Assembly (NCBI RefSeq): GCF_014649795.1
Contig: NZ_BMTS01000011.1
Coordinates: forward strand, 263,314-327,313
Length of the DNA stretch: 64,000 nucleotides
Direction: 5' to 3'
Source: Streptomyces melanogenes
Lineage (GTDB): Bacteria; Actinomycetota; Actinomycetes; Streptomycetales; Streptomycetaceae
Both the position numbers and the translations under genes were made by a program. Shown one piece after another: positions 41,601 through 49,314 of the stretch. Below the pieces are notes generated by a model. That model was not told where the DNA came from and did not search any database. It saw nothing but the letters and a program-made list of their open reading frames with translations. Position 1 is the first letter of the stretch, and every line of letters starts with the position of its first letter.

Positions 41601-43340
41601 GACGAGCTGGTCGCGCGCGGCGCCGACCCCGGGTGGGCCCAGGAGCTGGCGGCCGCCCGCCGCGCCATCCGGGTGCGGGTCGGCGGCGCCGAGCACTGGG
41701 CGGCGATCGAGGACGCGGGGCGGCTGCGCGACGCGCTGGGCACGGCGCTGCCGGTGGGCGTGCCCGAGGCGTTCACGGAGCCGGTCAAGGACCCGCTCGG
41801 CGACCTCCTGTCGCGGTACGCGCGCACGCACGGGCCGTTCACCTCTGCCACGGCGGCGGCCCGGTTCGGCCTCGGCACGGCCGTCACCGACGGCGCGCTC
41901 CAGCGGCTCGCGGCGAGCGGGCGGGTGGTGCTGGGCGAGTTCCATCCGGCGGGGCTCGGGCAGGAGTGGTGCGACGCGACGGTGCTGCGCAGGCTGCGCC
42001 GCCGCTCCCTGGCCGCGCTGCGCCACGAGCTGGAGCCGGTGGCGCCCGCGGCGCTCGCCACCTTCCTGCCACAGTGGCAGCATCTGGGGAGCAACAGCCT
42101 GCGCGGCATCGACGGGCTGGCCCGGGCCGTCGAGCAGTTGCAGGGCGCCGCCGTGCCCGCGTCCGCCCTGGAGAAGCTGGTCCTGCCGTCCCGGGTCTCC
42201 GACTACGGGCCGGGGATGCTCGACGATCTCACCACCACCGGCGAGGTGCTGTGGGCGGGGGCGGGCGCGCTGCCGGGCAAGGACGGCTGGGTCTCGCTGT
42301 TCCTCGCGGACGCGGCGCCCCTGCTGCTGCCACCGCCGCACCCGCTGGAGCTCACCGCGCTGCACGAGTCGGTGCTGACGGCGCTCGCCCCCGGATACGG
42401 GCTGTTCTTCCGCCAGATCGCCGACCAGGTCCGCGCCACCACGCACCCGGAGGTGACCGACCCCCAACTGGCCGACGCCGTATGGGACCTGGCGTGGTCG
42501 GGGCGGCTCACCAACGACACGCTCGCGCCGCTGCGGGCGCTGCTGGGGTCGGGCCGCACCGCTGGGTCCACGGCGCACCGCGCCAAGCGGACCGTTCCAC
42601 GCGGGCGTTACGGGACGCTGACGGCGGCGGCGCGGCCCGCGTCGCGCACCGGGCCGCCGACGGTGTCGGGGCGCTGGTCGCTGCTGCCCGCCCGCGAGCC
42701 GGACCCCACGCACCGGGCGCACGCCCTGGCCCGGACGCTCCTCGACCGCCACGGGGTGGTCACCCGGGGCGCGGTCGCGGCCGAGGGGGTGGAGGGCGGC
42801 TTCTCGGCTACGTACCGGATCCTGGCGGCGTTCGAGGACAGCGGCCAGGCGCGGCGCGGCTATGTCGTCGAGGGGCTGGGCGCGGCGCAGTTCGCGATGG
42901 ACGGGGCGGTGGACCGGCTGCGGGCGGCGGCCACCGCGCGCGACCGTGCGGAGGCGCGGCCCGCGCCCCGTGGTGTGGTGCTGGCGGCCGCCGATCCCGC
43001 CAACGCGTACGGGGCGGCGCTCGCCTGGCCCGAGCCGCCGGCCGGGGCCGGGCACAAGCCGGGCCGCAAGGCCGGGTCGATGGTCGTCCTGGTCGACGGT
43101 GAGCTCGCGCTCTACATGGAGCGCGGCGGCAAGTCCCTGCTGGTCTGGCCCGCCGAGCCCGAGGATCCGGCGCTGCTGGCGGCGGTGGAGGCGCTGGCGG
43201 GGGCGGCGCGGGCGGGGCGGCTTGGCACGGTGACCGTGGAGCGGGTCAATGGGGAGGCCGCGCTCACGGCGCCGTTGGCTCGGGCGCTGGAGGGGGCGGG
43301 GTTCGTTCCGACGCCGAGGGGGTTGCGGCTGCGGCCTTGA
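38691..43340 (+). CDS. lhr: Lhr-type DNA repair helicase
   Basis: Lhr is a very large SF2 3'-to-5' DNA helicase involved in DNA repair. The 1549-residue protein has the helicase core in the first 400 or so residues: VVAPTGSGKTLAAFLAALD (motif I), ITTPESLFLML, VILDEVHAVAG (DEVH box), IGLSATVRP (motif III), TIVFANSRRLAERL, SLELGIDMGAVDLVVQVESP in part and GLQRVGRAGHQ (motif VI). The rest is the winged-helix and C-terminal region found in long bacterial Lhr proteins. The ATG at 38691 is preferred because it lies at the expected transcription start; an ATG at 38682 lies inside the -10. The nei gene follows after a gap, as in other actinobacteria. Confidence 0.95.
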   Translation: MARTALDSFSPATRGWFTGAFTAPTAAQEGAWRAISEGSDVLVVAPTGSGKTLAAFLAALDGLAAAPPPAEAKKRCRVLYVSPLKALAVDVERNLRSPLTGIRQESVRLGLPEPEVRVGIRSGDTPPAERRAMSTRPPDILITTPESLFLMLTSSAREALAGVETVILDEVHAVAGTKRGAHLALSLERLDELLARPARRIGLSATVRPVDEVARFLSPQRKVEIVQPRSTKEFDLSVVVPVEDLGELGGSPAADASEGAEKPSIWPHVEERIVDLVQAHRSTIVFANSRRLAERLCNRLNEIAYERAAAAALEAGESAVPLAEAHSPAEVMAQSGAAKGAPPVLARAHHGSVSKEQRALVEEDLKAGRLPAVVATSSLELGIDMGAVDLVVQVESPPSVASGLQRVGRAGHQVGAVSTGVVFPKYRGDLVQSAVVTERMRSGAIESLRIPSNPLDVLAQQLVAMTALDSWQADDLLALMRRAAPFAALPESAFTAVLDMLAGRYPSDAFAELRPRVVWDRVAGTVTGRPGAQRLAVTSGGTIPDRGLFGVFLAGSDPKKGGGRVGELDEEMVYESRVGDVFTLGTTSWRIEDITRDRVLVSPAPGVPGRLPFWKGDQLGRPLELGRALGAFLREVGSLSPEDARLRLLSAGLDAWAADNVVAYLDEQRRACGHVPDDRTILVERFRDELGDWRVVIHSPFGAQVHAPWALALGARLAERYGMDAQVMHADDGIVLRLPDADLMGLDLLDQDPAHLDSTYDSEQAPVGAADAVFDKGEIEQIVTDQVGGSALFAARFRECAARALLLPRRNPGKRTPLWQQRQRAAQLLQVASEFGSFPIVLEAVRECLQDVFDVPGLTELMGDLEARRVRLVEVTTPEPSPFARSLLFGYVAQFLYEGDSPLAERRAAALSLDSRLLAELLGQAELRELLDADVLTELEQELQWLTEDRRIKDVEGVADLLRVLGPLTGDELVARGADPGWAQELAAARRAIRVRVGGAEHWAAIEDAGRLRDALGTALPVGVPEAFTEPVKDPLGDLLSRYARTHGPFTSATAAARFGLGTAVTDGALQRLAASGRVVLGEFHPAGLGQEWCDATVLRRLRRRSLAALRHELEPVAPAALATFLPQWQHLGSNSLRGIDGLARAVEQLQGAAVPASALEKLVLPSRVSDYGPGMLDDLTTTGEVLWAGAGALPGKDGWVSLFLADAAPLLLPPPHPLELTALHESVLTALAPGYGLFFRQIADQVRATTHPEVTDPQLADAVWDLAWSGRLTNDTLAPLRALLGSGRTAGSTAHRAKRTVPRGRYGTLTAAARPASRTGPPTVSGRWSLLPAREPDPTHRAHALARTLLDRHGVVTRGAVAAEGVEGGFSATYRILAAFEDSGQARRGYVVEGLGAAQFAMDGAVDRLRAAATARDRAEARPAPRGVVLAAADPANAYGAALAWPEPPAGAGHKPGRKAGSMVVLVDGELALYMERGGKSLLVWPAEPEDPALLAAVEALAGAARAGRLGTVTVERVNGEAALTAPLARALEGAGFVPTPRGLRLRP

Positions 43341-43394
43341 TTTTCCCCACCCCGCCCCTTCCCGAAAGCCCTGCGGGCGGCCGGGGTGGGTGGG

Positions 43395-43475
43395 TTTCCC
43401 GGGGGCTTCGCCCCCGGACCCCCAGCGGGGCTGCGCCCCTGCACCCCGCTCCTCAAACGCCGAAGGGCTGAATTT
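43395..43475. repeat. Streptomyces-type GC-rich intergenic repeat
   Basis: Two adjacent hairpins, CCGGGGG-CTTCG-CCCCCGG region (43399-43417) and GGGGC-TGC-GCCCC (43427-43437), are followed by CTCCTCAAACGCCGAAGGGC (43450-43469). I recall this arrangement as a common dispersed intergenic repeat in Streptomyces genomes. It fills most of the 177-nt gap between lhr and nei and may act as the lhr terminator. Confidence 0.65.
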
Positions 43476-43517
43476 CTCCCACACGCACCCACGCCCCCAC
43501 CCCTGCACAATGACCCC

Positions 43518-44312
43518 ATGCCCGAAGGTGACACCGTTTGGCAAGCCGCCCGGCGGCTCGATGACGCGCTCGGTGGACGTGAGCTGATCCGGTCCGATCT
43601 GCGCGTGCCCCGGCTCGCGACCGCCGATCTGACCGGGCGGACCGTGCTGGACGTCACCCCGCGCGGAAAGCATCTGCTCACCCGGATCGAGGGCGGTCTC
43701 ACCCTCCACTCGCATCTACGGATGGAAGGGTCCTGGCGGATCTTCGCGCCCGGCGAGCGCTGGCGGGGCGGCCGGAGCGACCAGATCCGGGCGATCCTGG
43801 GCACGGCGGACCGGACGGCCGTCGGGTACCGGCTGGCCGTGCTCGAACTGCTCCGCACCCGCGACGAGCACCGCGTCGTCGGCCACCTCGGCCCCGATCT
43901 GCTCGGCCCGGACTGGGATCCCGACCTTGCCCTGCGCAACCTGCTCCGGGACCCGGCCCGGCCGCTCGGCGAGGCGCTGCTCGACCAGCGCAATCTGGCG
44001 GGCGTCGGCAACATCTACAAGTCGGAGATCTGCTTCGCCGTCCGGGCCGTGCCGTGGCTGCCGGTGGGCGAGCTCACCGACCCCGCGCGGGTCGTCGTCG
44101 CCGCCAAGAAGATCCTGGAGGCGAACCGGGAGCGCACGTCCCGGAAGGTGTACGTGTACGGGCGCGGCGGGCAGCCCTGCCCCCGCTGCGGTACGGCGCT
44201 GCGCGCCACCACCCTGCGCGACCCCGCCGGCAGCGAGCGCCCCACCTACTGGTGCCCCCGGTGCCAGCCCAACCCGGCAGCGGGCAACCACTCTCAAGGT
44301 CACGGTAGTTGA
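43518..44312 (+). CDS. nei: endonuclease VIII (Fpg/Nei family DNA glycosylase)
   Basis: Nei removes oxidised pyrimidines and cuts the abasic site. The 264-residue protein starts PEGDTVWQAARRL (N-terminal catalytic Pro after Met removal, then Glu), has the helix-two-turn-helix region LLDQRNLAGVGNIYKSEI and a C-terminal zinc finger (CPRCGT and WCPRCQ). PEGD, not PELP, marks it as Nei and not MutM. The ATG at 43518 is the family start; CACAAT 6 nt upstream could be a -10 for a leaderless transcript, but no clear -35 is seen. The stop codon lies inside the -35 of the following promoter. The lhr-nei pairing suggests joint DNA repair. Confidence 0.93.
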   Translation: MPEGDTVWQAARRLDDALGGRELIRSDLRVPRLATADLTGRTVLDVTPRGKHLLTRIEGGLTLHSHLRMEGSWRIFAPGERWRGGRSDQIRAILGTADRTAVGYRLAVLELLRTRDEHRVVGHLGPDLLGPDWDPDLALRNLLRDPARPLGEALLDQRNLAGVGNIYKSEICFAVRAVPWLPVGELTDPARVVVAAKKILEANRERTSRKVYVYGRGGQPCPRCGTALRATTLRDPAGSERPTYWCPRCQPNPAAGNHSQGHGS

Positions 44313-44338
44313 CGATCCGTCAGATCTCGCCGTACCGT
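44309..44338 (+). promoter_or_regulatory. promoter of the SDR gene with an inverted repeat
   Basis: TTGACG (44309-44314) and TACCGT (44333-44338) are separated by 18 bp; the start codon is 7 nt after the -10, so a leaderless transcript is expected. TGACG-ATC-CGTCA (44310-44322) is a perfect inverted repeat over the -35, a likely repressor site. The nei stop codon is inside the -35. Confidence 0.6.
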
Positions 44339-44344
44339 CCCCGC

Positions 44345-45109
44345 ATGCCCCTCTCGGCGTACGACCTCACCGATCGCACCGCCTTCGTGACCGGCGCCGC
44401 CGGCGGTATCGGGCGGGCCAGTGCCGCGCTGCTCGCGGAGGCGGGCGCGGTCGTGCACTGTGCGGACCTCGACGAGCAGGGTCTCCAGGGCACCCGCGAG
44501 CTGATCGCCAAGGCCGGGGGCACCGCGTACACCCATGTGCTGGATGTGACCGATCGCACGGCGCTGCGCGCGGCCGTGCGCGGCGCGGGCCGGGTCGACG
44601 TCCTGGCCGCCGTCGCCGGGATCATGCACTCCAGCGCGGTGCTCGACACCGACGACGCCGACCTCGACCGCGTGCTCGCGGTCAACTTCAAGGGCGTGCT
44701 GCACTCCTGCCAGGAGGCGGCCCACGTGATGATCGAGAACGGCACGGCGGGCAGCATCATCACCATGGCGTCCGGAGCCGTCGACTCCGCCGGGCCGGGC
44801 CTGTTCTGCTACAGCGTCTCGAAGGCGGCCGTCGTCCAGCTCACCAAGACCCTCGCGACCGAGCTCGGCCCGCACTCCATCCGCGTCAACGCCGTCGCCC
44901 CCGGGTGGGTCCGCACGCCGATGACCGAGCGGCACTCGGCCGAGCACCAGCGGCAGATCGAGTCGACGATGGTCCGGCTCTCCCCGCTCGGACGGGTCGG
45001 CGAGCCCGAGGACATCGCTCACACCGTGCTCTACCTCGCCTCGGACGCGTCGTCGTTCACGACGGGCCAGATCCTGCGTCCGAACGGCGGCGTCGCGATG
45101 CCGTGGTGA
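44345..45109 (+). CDS. short-chain dehydrogenase/reductase family oxidoreductase
   Basis: This 254-residue classical SDR has the cofactor motif TGAAGGIGRASAAL, the structural VAAVAGI (NNAG-like), and the catalytic YSVSK, with the serine in ASGAVDS. The acidic CADLDEQG after the second strand suggests NAD as cofactor. The substrate cannot be told. The ATG at 44345 matches the predicted transcription start. Its 3' end overlaps a convergent small gene by 53 nt. Confidence 0.9.
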   Translation: MPLSAYDLTDRTAFVTGAAGGIGRASAALLAEAGAVVHCADLDEQGLQGTRELIAKAGGTAYTHVLDVTDRTALRAAVRGAGRVDVLAAVAGIMHSSAVLDTDDADLDRVLAVNFKGVLHSCQEAAHVMIENGTAGSIITMASGAVDSAGPGLFCYSVSKAAVVQLTKTLATELGPHSIRVNAVAPGWVRTPMTERHSAEHQRQIESTMVRLSPLGRVGEPEDIAHTVLYLASDASSFTTGQILRPNGGVAMPW

Positions 45110-45278
45110 CCGCGGGGCTCGCGACGTGCACCGGCAGCAGACTCAGACCCCAGCCGCCCGCGGCCACCGCGCCCTCGATGACTCCGGCCTCGTCGGGTGC
45201 CGTCAGCAGGCGCAGCACCGCCCACCACCACAGCGCCCCCACCACGAGCGCCGGCACCCAACGCACCGCCACTGCCAT
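45057..45278 (-). CDS. small membrane protein overlapping the SDR gene end
   Basis: This 73-residue protein starts at ATG 45278 behind GAGGAGGC, one of the strongest ribosome binding sites here. It has one clear membrane segment (WVPALVVGALWWWAVLRLLT) and a second hydrophobic stretch (VAAGGWGLSLLPVHV), and ends in a basic tail. The last 53 nt are antisense to the SDR 3' end. I recall homologues in other Streptomyces but no function. The strong start and hydrophobic pattern argue that it is real. Confidence 0.72.
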   Translation of the reverse strand: MAVAVRWVPALVVGALWWWAVLRLLTAPDEAGVIEGAVAAGGWGLSLLPVHVASPAVTTASRRRRSDAGSGPS

Positions 45279-45426
45279 GGCCGCCTCCTCGGGCCGACGC
45301 TAGACCGCCCTCTCGTTCACCGGGAGGGCGCACCGGATGCAGTCCGGGCGCGCACACAACCCCACACGCCCCACCTCGCACCCCCGCCTCACACCGGGAA
45401 GCCCTCAGACCCCAGGCCCCAGACCC

Positions 45427-45897
45427 TCAGGCCGTCTCCGCCTGGAACATCCACGCGTGCTTCTCCAGGTCCCCCGTCAGCCCGATGAGCACGTCCTGGC
45501 TGATCGGGTCCGGGTCGCCGGTCGCCTCGATCCGCTCGCGCATCCCGGCGATCACCGCGCCCAGTGCGTCGACCAGGATCCGTACCGCGTCACCGTCCTT
45601 GATCCAGCCGGTGGGCACCTTGCCGATCGCGCTCGTCGACGCCACGGTCGCCGCCCGGCCGTCCGGGGTGACGCCGAGCGCCGCGGCCCGCTCGGCCACC
45701 GTGTCGGAGTGCAGCCTGGCCGTGTCGACCACCTCGTCGAGCTGGAGGTGGACGGACCTGAAGCGCGGCCCGACGACGTTCCAGTGCACCTGCTTGGCGA
45801 CCAGCGACAGGTCCACGAGGTCGACGAGCGCGCCCTGCAGCGCGTCGCCCACCACCTTCAGGTCGGCCTCGGACAGCGAGCTCTTCACGACAGACAT
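45427..45897 (-). CDS. dps: Dps family iron-storage/DNA-protecting protein
   Basis: Dps forms 12-subunit shells that oxidise ferrous iron with peroxide, store it, and can condense DNA. The 156-residue protein has the dimer ferroxidase residues in KQVHWNVVGPRFRSVHLQLDE (His, His, Asp/Glu) and the following RLHSDTVAERAAALG. It lacks a long basic N-terminal tail, so DNA binding may be weak. The ATG at 45897 follows GGAGTGC. It is the likely counterpart of one of the three Streptomyces Dps proteins (DpsB by position, from memory). It is downstream of clgR on the same strand. Confidence 0.93.
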   Translation of the reverse strand: MSVVKSSLSEADLKVVGDALQGALVDLVDLSLVAKQVHWNVVGPRFRSVHLQLDEVVDTARLHSDTVAERAAALGVTPDGRAATVASTSAIGKVPTGWIKDGDAVRILVDALGAVIAGMRERIEATGDPDPISQDVLIGLTGDLEKHAWMFQAETA

Positions 45898-46004
45898 GCA
45901 TGCACTCCGTTCCGTGTACGCCTTCGTGCGCGCGGAATCTCCCCGCTCGCACTCCCCCACCTTTACACAGAAGCCATAAATGGGGCATTACGGGGAAAAG
46001 AGAA

Positions 46005-46034
46005 GCCCCGGTCGGTCAACAGACCGGCCAGGGC
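46005..46034 (-). terminator. candidate terminator hairpin after clgR
   Basis: CCGGTC (46008-46013) pairs with GACCGG (46022-46027), and GCCC with GGGC outside it. The stem lies 26-55 nt beyond the clgR stop and upstream of dps. The stem is short. Confidence 0.4.
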
Positions 46035-46059
46035 CACTCACAGACAGAGCCCGACAGGG

Positions 46060-46443
46060 TCAGGCCGCGACGACGTCCACCGCTTCCGCGGGCGCCTTGA
46101 TCGTCACTCGCTCGGTCGGGACACCGGTCACCGACGTCACGGAGATCGAATTGAGCATCGGACGCACCGGTGCAGGCACCGGGTCGCTCGCCGCCGCCGA
46201 GGCAGCGAGCTCGGCAAGTGCCAGCTCGTCGCTCACTTCCCGCATGAGCTCGGACATCCGTACGTCAAGCGCGTCGCAGATCGCGGAGAGCAGCTCGGAG
46301 GAAGCCTCCTTCTGCCCCCGCTCCACCTCGGAGAGATAGCCGAGTGAGACTCGGGCGGACGAGGAGACTTCGCGCAGAGTACGGCCCTGGCGCTGGCGCT
46401 GCCGACGCAGCACGTCACCCAGCAGGCGACGGAGCAGAATCAT
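46060..46443 (-). CDS. clgR: ClgR, Xre-family activator of clp and lon genes
   Basis: ClgR activates ATP-dependent protease genes and other stress genes. The 127-residue protein has one helix-turn-helix: GRTLREVSSSARVSLGYLSEVERGQKEAS, then a short helix. It ends VVAA; in S. lividans the two terminal alanines mark ClgR for ClpP degradation. ATG 46443 follows AGGAGGGAG. I did not find a clear ClgR operator before it. It lies downstream of cinA-like, pgsA and rimO, in the order I recall for other actinobacteria (pgsA next to clgR). Confidence 0.93.
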   Translation of the reverse strand: MILLRRLLGDVLRRQRQRQGRTLREVSSSARVSLGYLSEVERGQKEASSELLSAICDALDVRMSELMREVSDELALAELAASAAASDPVPAPVRPMLNSISVTSVTGVPTERVTIKAPAEAVDVVAA

Positions 46444-46552
46444 CGGTGGCTCCCTCCTCGGACCGCGTAGCCGCATCCTTCACGCCCCACCGTACCGCCT
46501 CGCGCTGCGGCCGTGCGGGGAGCGATGTCGTGTTCACTCAGGGCTGCAAACA

Positions 46553-47062
46553 TCAATTCCCCCCGTTCTGTTCCGTATCCTGTGCCCGCGCATCTTCGCC
46601 GAGTTCACCGGAGAGCAGTTCGAGCACGCTCCGTACACTCTCTCTACGGATTTCCGCCCTGTCGCCGTTCAACCTCAAAGCGGCGGTTTTCCCGTTCCCG
46701 TCCGGTCCCTCGACGGCGACATAGACCGTCCCGACGGGTTGGCCGTCCTGGGCCGCGGGCCCCGCGACGCCGGTGGTGGCGATGCCCCAGTCGGCGCCCA
46801 GAACCTTCCGTACACCCGCCGCCATCTGCCGCGCTACCTCGGGATCGACCGCTCCGCGCTCGGCCAGAAGGGTCGCTTCCACGCCCAGCACGTCCCGCTT
46901 CAGCTCCGTCGCGTACGCCGTCACGGAGCCGCGGAAGACGCGTGAGGCGCCCGCCACGGACGTCACCTCGGCGGCCACCAGACCGCCGGTCAGCGACTCC
47001 GCCACCGCAAGCGTCTGCTCACGCTCCGTGAGCAGACGGACGATCCGGGCCGCCCCGCTCAC
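46553..47062 (-). CDS. CinA C-terminal domain protein, nicotinamide-nucleotide amidohydrolase type
   Basis: The CinA C-terminal domain deamidates NMN for NAD recycling. The 169-residue protein is a stand-alone domain with the signature AESLTGGLVAAEVTSVAGAS and the active-site area FRGSVTAYATELKRDVLGV, then TGVAGPAAQDGQPVGTVYVAV. The N-terminal MoeA-like domain of longer CinA proteins is absent. The GTG at 47062 overlaps the pgsA stop (GTGA), so it is translationally coupled to pgsA. Confidence 0.9.
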   Translation of the reverse strand: MSGAARIVRLLTEREQTLAVAESLTGGLVAAEVTSVAGASRVFRGSVTAYATELKRDVLGVEATLLAERGAVDPEVARQMAAGVRKVLGADWGIATTGVAGPAAQDGQPVGTVYVAVEGPDGNGKTAALRLNGDRAEIRRESVRSVLELLSGELGEDARAQDTEQNGGN

Positions 47063-47748
47063 CGGCCCGGTCCCTCCACGGCGGCCTCGGCGGCGCGCTC
47101 GGCGCGCTGCGCGGCGAGCCCCTGGCGCCTCAGTACGACCGCCTGTCGCACATAGTCGAGTCCGGTGACGACCGTCAGCACCACGGCGACCGCCATCACC
47201 CAGAAGCGCAGGGTCGCCAGCGGACCCGTGAGCGCCAGCACGTACATCCCCGTTGCCGTGCCCTGCGCCAGGGTCTTCAGCTTCCCGCCCCTGCTGGCGG
47301 GAATCACCCCGTGCCTGATGACCCAGAAACGCATGAGCGTGATCCCGAGTTCCCGGAAGAGGATCACCCCGGTCACCCACCACGGCAGATCGCCGAGCGA
47401 GGAGAGGCAGACCAGCGCGGCGCCCATGATCGCCTTGTCGGCGATCGGGTCCGCGATCTTCCCGAAGTCCGTGACCAGGTTGTACGTCCGGGCCAGATGT
47501 CCGTCGAAGATGTCCGTGATCATGGCGACGGCGAACGCCGCCCACGCCCAGGCCCGCCAGGCCGGGTCGTACCCGCCGTCCTGCAGCATCAGCGCCACGA
47601 AGCCCGGCACGAGGACGAGCCGGACCATGGTGAGGATGTTGGCGATGTTCCAGAGGCTGGCCTGGTTGACGGCCGCCGCGCCCAGCTTGCCGCCGGGCGC
47701 CGGCGTCCGGCCGGTACCGCCCGCCGCGGATGCCGGGACTCCGGTCAT
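47059..47748 (-). CDS. pgsA: CDP-diacylglycerol-glycerol-3-phosphate 3-phosphatidyltransferase
   Basis: PgsA makes phosphatidylglycerol phosphate from CDP-diacylglycerol and glycerol 3-phosphate at the membrane. The 229-residue protein has the CDP-alcohol phosphatidyltransferase motif DGHLARTYNLVTDFGKIADP-IADK (DG-x2-AR-x8-G-x3-D-x3-D) and several hydrophobic segments, such as WVMAVAVVLTVVTGL. The ATG at 47748 overlaps the rimO stop (ATGA). Operon order is rimO-pgsA-cinA-like. Confidence 0.92.
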   Translation of the reverse strand: MTGVPASAAGGTGRTPAPGGKLGAAAVNQASLWNIANILTMVRLVLVPGFVALMLQDGGYDPAWRAWAWAAFAVAMITDIFDGHLARTYNLVTDFGKIADPIADKAIMGAALVCLSSLGDLPWWVTGVILFRELGITLMRFWVIRHGVIPASRGGKLKTLAQGTATGMYVLALTGPLATLRFWVMAVAVVLTVVTGLDYVRQAVVLRRQGLAAQRAERAAEAAVEGPGR

Positions 47749-49220
47749 CTGGCCGCCTCCTCAAGGACGTCGAGACTGGTCACCACCAGGTCGACGCCCT
47801 CGGCGGCGACGACCTTCGCCTCGACGATACGGCCCGGGGTCAGTCCGGCGCCCTCCGTGAACCGCACTTGGCCATCGGTCTCGGGCGCCTGGTGCTCGGC
47901 GCGGCCCAGCACGCCGTCCTCGTCGTCGACCGACTCGACCAGCACCCGGACGGTGTCGCCGACGCGCTCCTCGGCGCGCTGGGCGGTCAGCTCCTCGGCG
48001 AGCCGCGACAGGTGCTCCAGGCGCTCCGCGATCACCTCGGCGTCCAGCTTGTTCTCGTACGTGACGGCCTCGGTGCCCTCCTCGTCGGAGTAGCCGAAGA
48101 CGCCGATGGCGTCGAGCCGGGCGCTGGTGAGGAAGCGTTCCAGCTCCTGGAAGTCGGCCTCGGTCTCACCGGGGAAGCCGACGATGAAGTTGGAGCGCAC
48201 ACCGGCCAGCGGGGCCTTGGCGCGGATCGTCTCCAGGAGCTCAAGGAACCGCTCGGTGTCGCCGAAGCGCCGCATGGCCCGCAGCACGCCGGGGGCGGAG
48301 TGCTGGAAGGACAGGTCGAAGTACGGGACGACCTTGTCGGTCGAGGTCAGCACGTCGATCAGGCCCGGCCGCATCTCGGCGGGCTGGAGGTAGCTGACGC
48401 GTACGCGCTCGATGCCGTCGACGGCCGCGAGCTCCGGCAGCAGCGTCTCCAGGAGGCGGATGTCGCCGAGGTCCTTGCCGTACGAGGTGTTGTTCTCGGA
48501 GACCAGCATGACCTCCTTGACGCCCTGCTCGGCCAGCCAGCGCGTCTCGCCCAGGACGTCCGAGGGGCGGCGCGAGATGAAGGAGCCGCGGAAGGACGGG
48601 ATGGCGCAGAACGAGCAGCGGCGGTCGCAGCCGGAGGCCAGCTTCACCGAGGCGACCGGGCTGGTGTCCAGACGGCGGCGGAGCGGGGCGCGCGGGCCGG
48701 AGGCGGGCGCGACGCCCTCGGGCAGGTCCTCGGGGGCGCTCTCCGGCGCCTCCTGGGCGTGGCCGGGCAGCGCCACGTCGGCGCCCTGGCGCTCGACGGG
48801 GCTCAGCGGCAGCAGCTTGCGCCGGTCGCGCGGGGTGTGCGCCTCCACGCTGCCACCGTTGAGGATGGTCTGGAGGCGGTTGGAGATGTCGGCGTAGTCG
48901 TCGAAGCCGAGCACGCCGTCGGCCTCGGGGAGCGCGTCGGCGAGCTCCTTGCCGTACCGCTCGGCCATGCAGCCGACGGCGACCACGGCCTGGGTGCGGC
49001 CGTGGTCCTTGAGATCGTTGGCTTCGAGGAGGGCGTCGACGGAGTCCTTCTTGGCGGCTTCGACGAACCCACAGGTGTTGACGACGGCGACATCGGCGTC
49101 CGTGGCGTCCTCGACGAGCTCCCAGCCGTCCGCTGCCAAGCGGCCTGCAAGCTCCTCCGAGTCCACCTCGTTACGGGCGCAGCCGAGAGTGACAAGGGCG
49201 ACGGTACGGCGTTCGGGCAT
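47745..49220 (-). CDS. rimO: ribosomal protein S12 methylthiotransferase
   Basis: RimO is a radical-SAM enzyme that methylthiolates the conserved aspartate of ribosomal protein S12. The 491-residue protein has an N-terminal cluster domain (TLGCARNEVDSEELAG, VVNTCGFVEAAKKDS), the radical-SAM motif GCDRRCSFCAIPSFRG and a C-terminal TRAM domain. An acidic, Pro-rich insert of about 55 residues follows the N-terminal domain. It differs from MiaB (16637-18133) by GCARNEVDSE in place of GCQMNVHDSE. The ATG at 49220 is the family start. It overlaps pgsA. Confidence 0.95.
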   Translation of the reverse strand: MPERRTVALVTLGCARNEVDSEELAGRLAADGWELVEDATDADVAVVNTCGFVEAAKKDSVDALLEANDLKDHGRTQAVVAVGCMAERYGKELADALPEADGVLGFDDYADISNRLQTILNGGSVEAHTPRDRRKLLPLSPVERQGADVALPGHAQEAPESAPEDLPEGVAPASGPRAPLRRRLDTSPVASVKLASGCDRRCSFCAIPSFRGSFISRRPSDVLGETRWLAEQGVKEVMLVSENNTSYGKDLGDIRLLETLLPELAAVDGIERVRVSYLQPAEMRPGLIDVLTSTDKVVPYFDLSFQHSAPGVLRAMRRFGDTERFLELLETIRAKAPLAGVRSNFIVGFPGETEADFQELERFLTSARLDAIGVFGYSDEEGTEAVTYENKLDAEVIAERLEHLSRLAEELTAQRAEERVGDTVRVLVESVDDEDGVLGRAEHQAPETDGQVRFTEGAGLTPGRIVEAKVVAAEGVDLVVTSLDVLEEAAR

Positions 49221-49314
49221 GGACTCAAGACTACTTTGTCCCGGCCCGCGTCCCCGCCCCGAGGGTTGATCAAGGAACCGGGGGCCTCGCGCGGCCGGGA
49301 CGGGGCGGTGCCGG

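Noticed and set aside
39432..43715. Minus-strand open frame of 1427 codons antisense to lhr
   Set aside because: High GC in third codon positions keeps this antisense frame open. The plus-strand frame has clear helicase motifs, while the minus frame is Arg/Gly/Gln-rich without any domain.
46444..46552. ClgR binding site upstream of clgR for autoregulation
   Set aside because: Candidate stretches near 46540 match the reported ClgR pattern too poorly to report.
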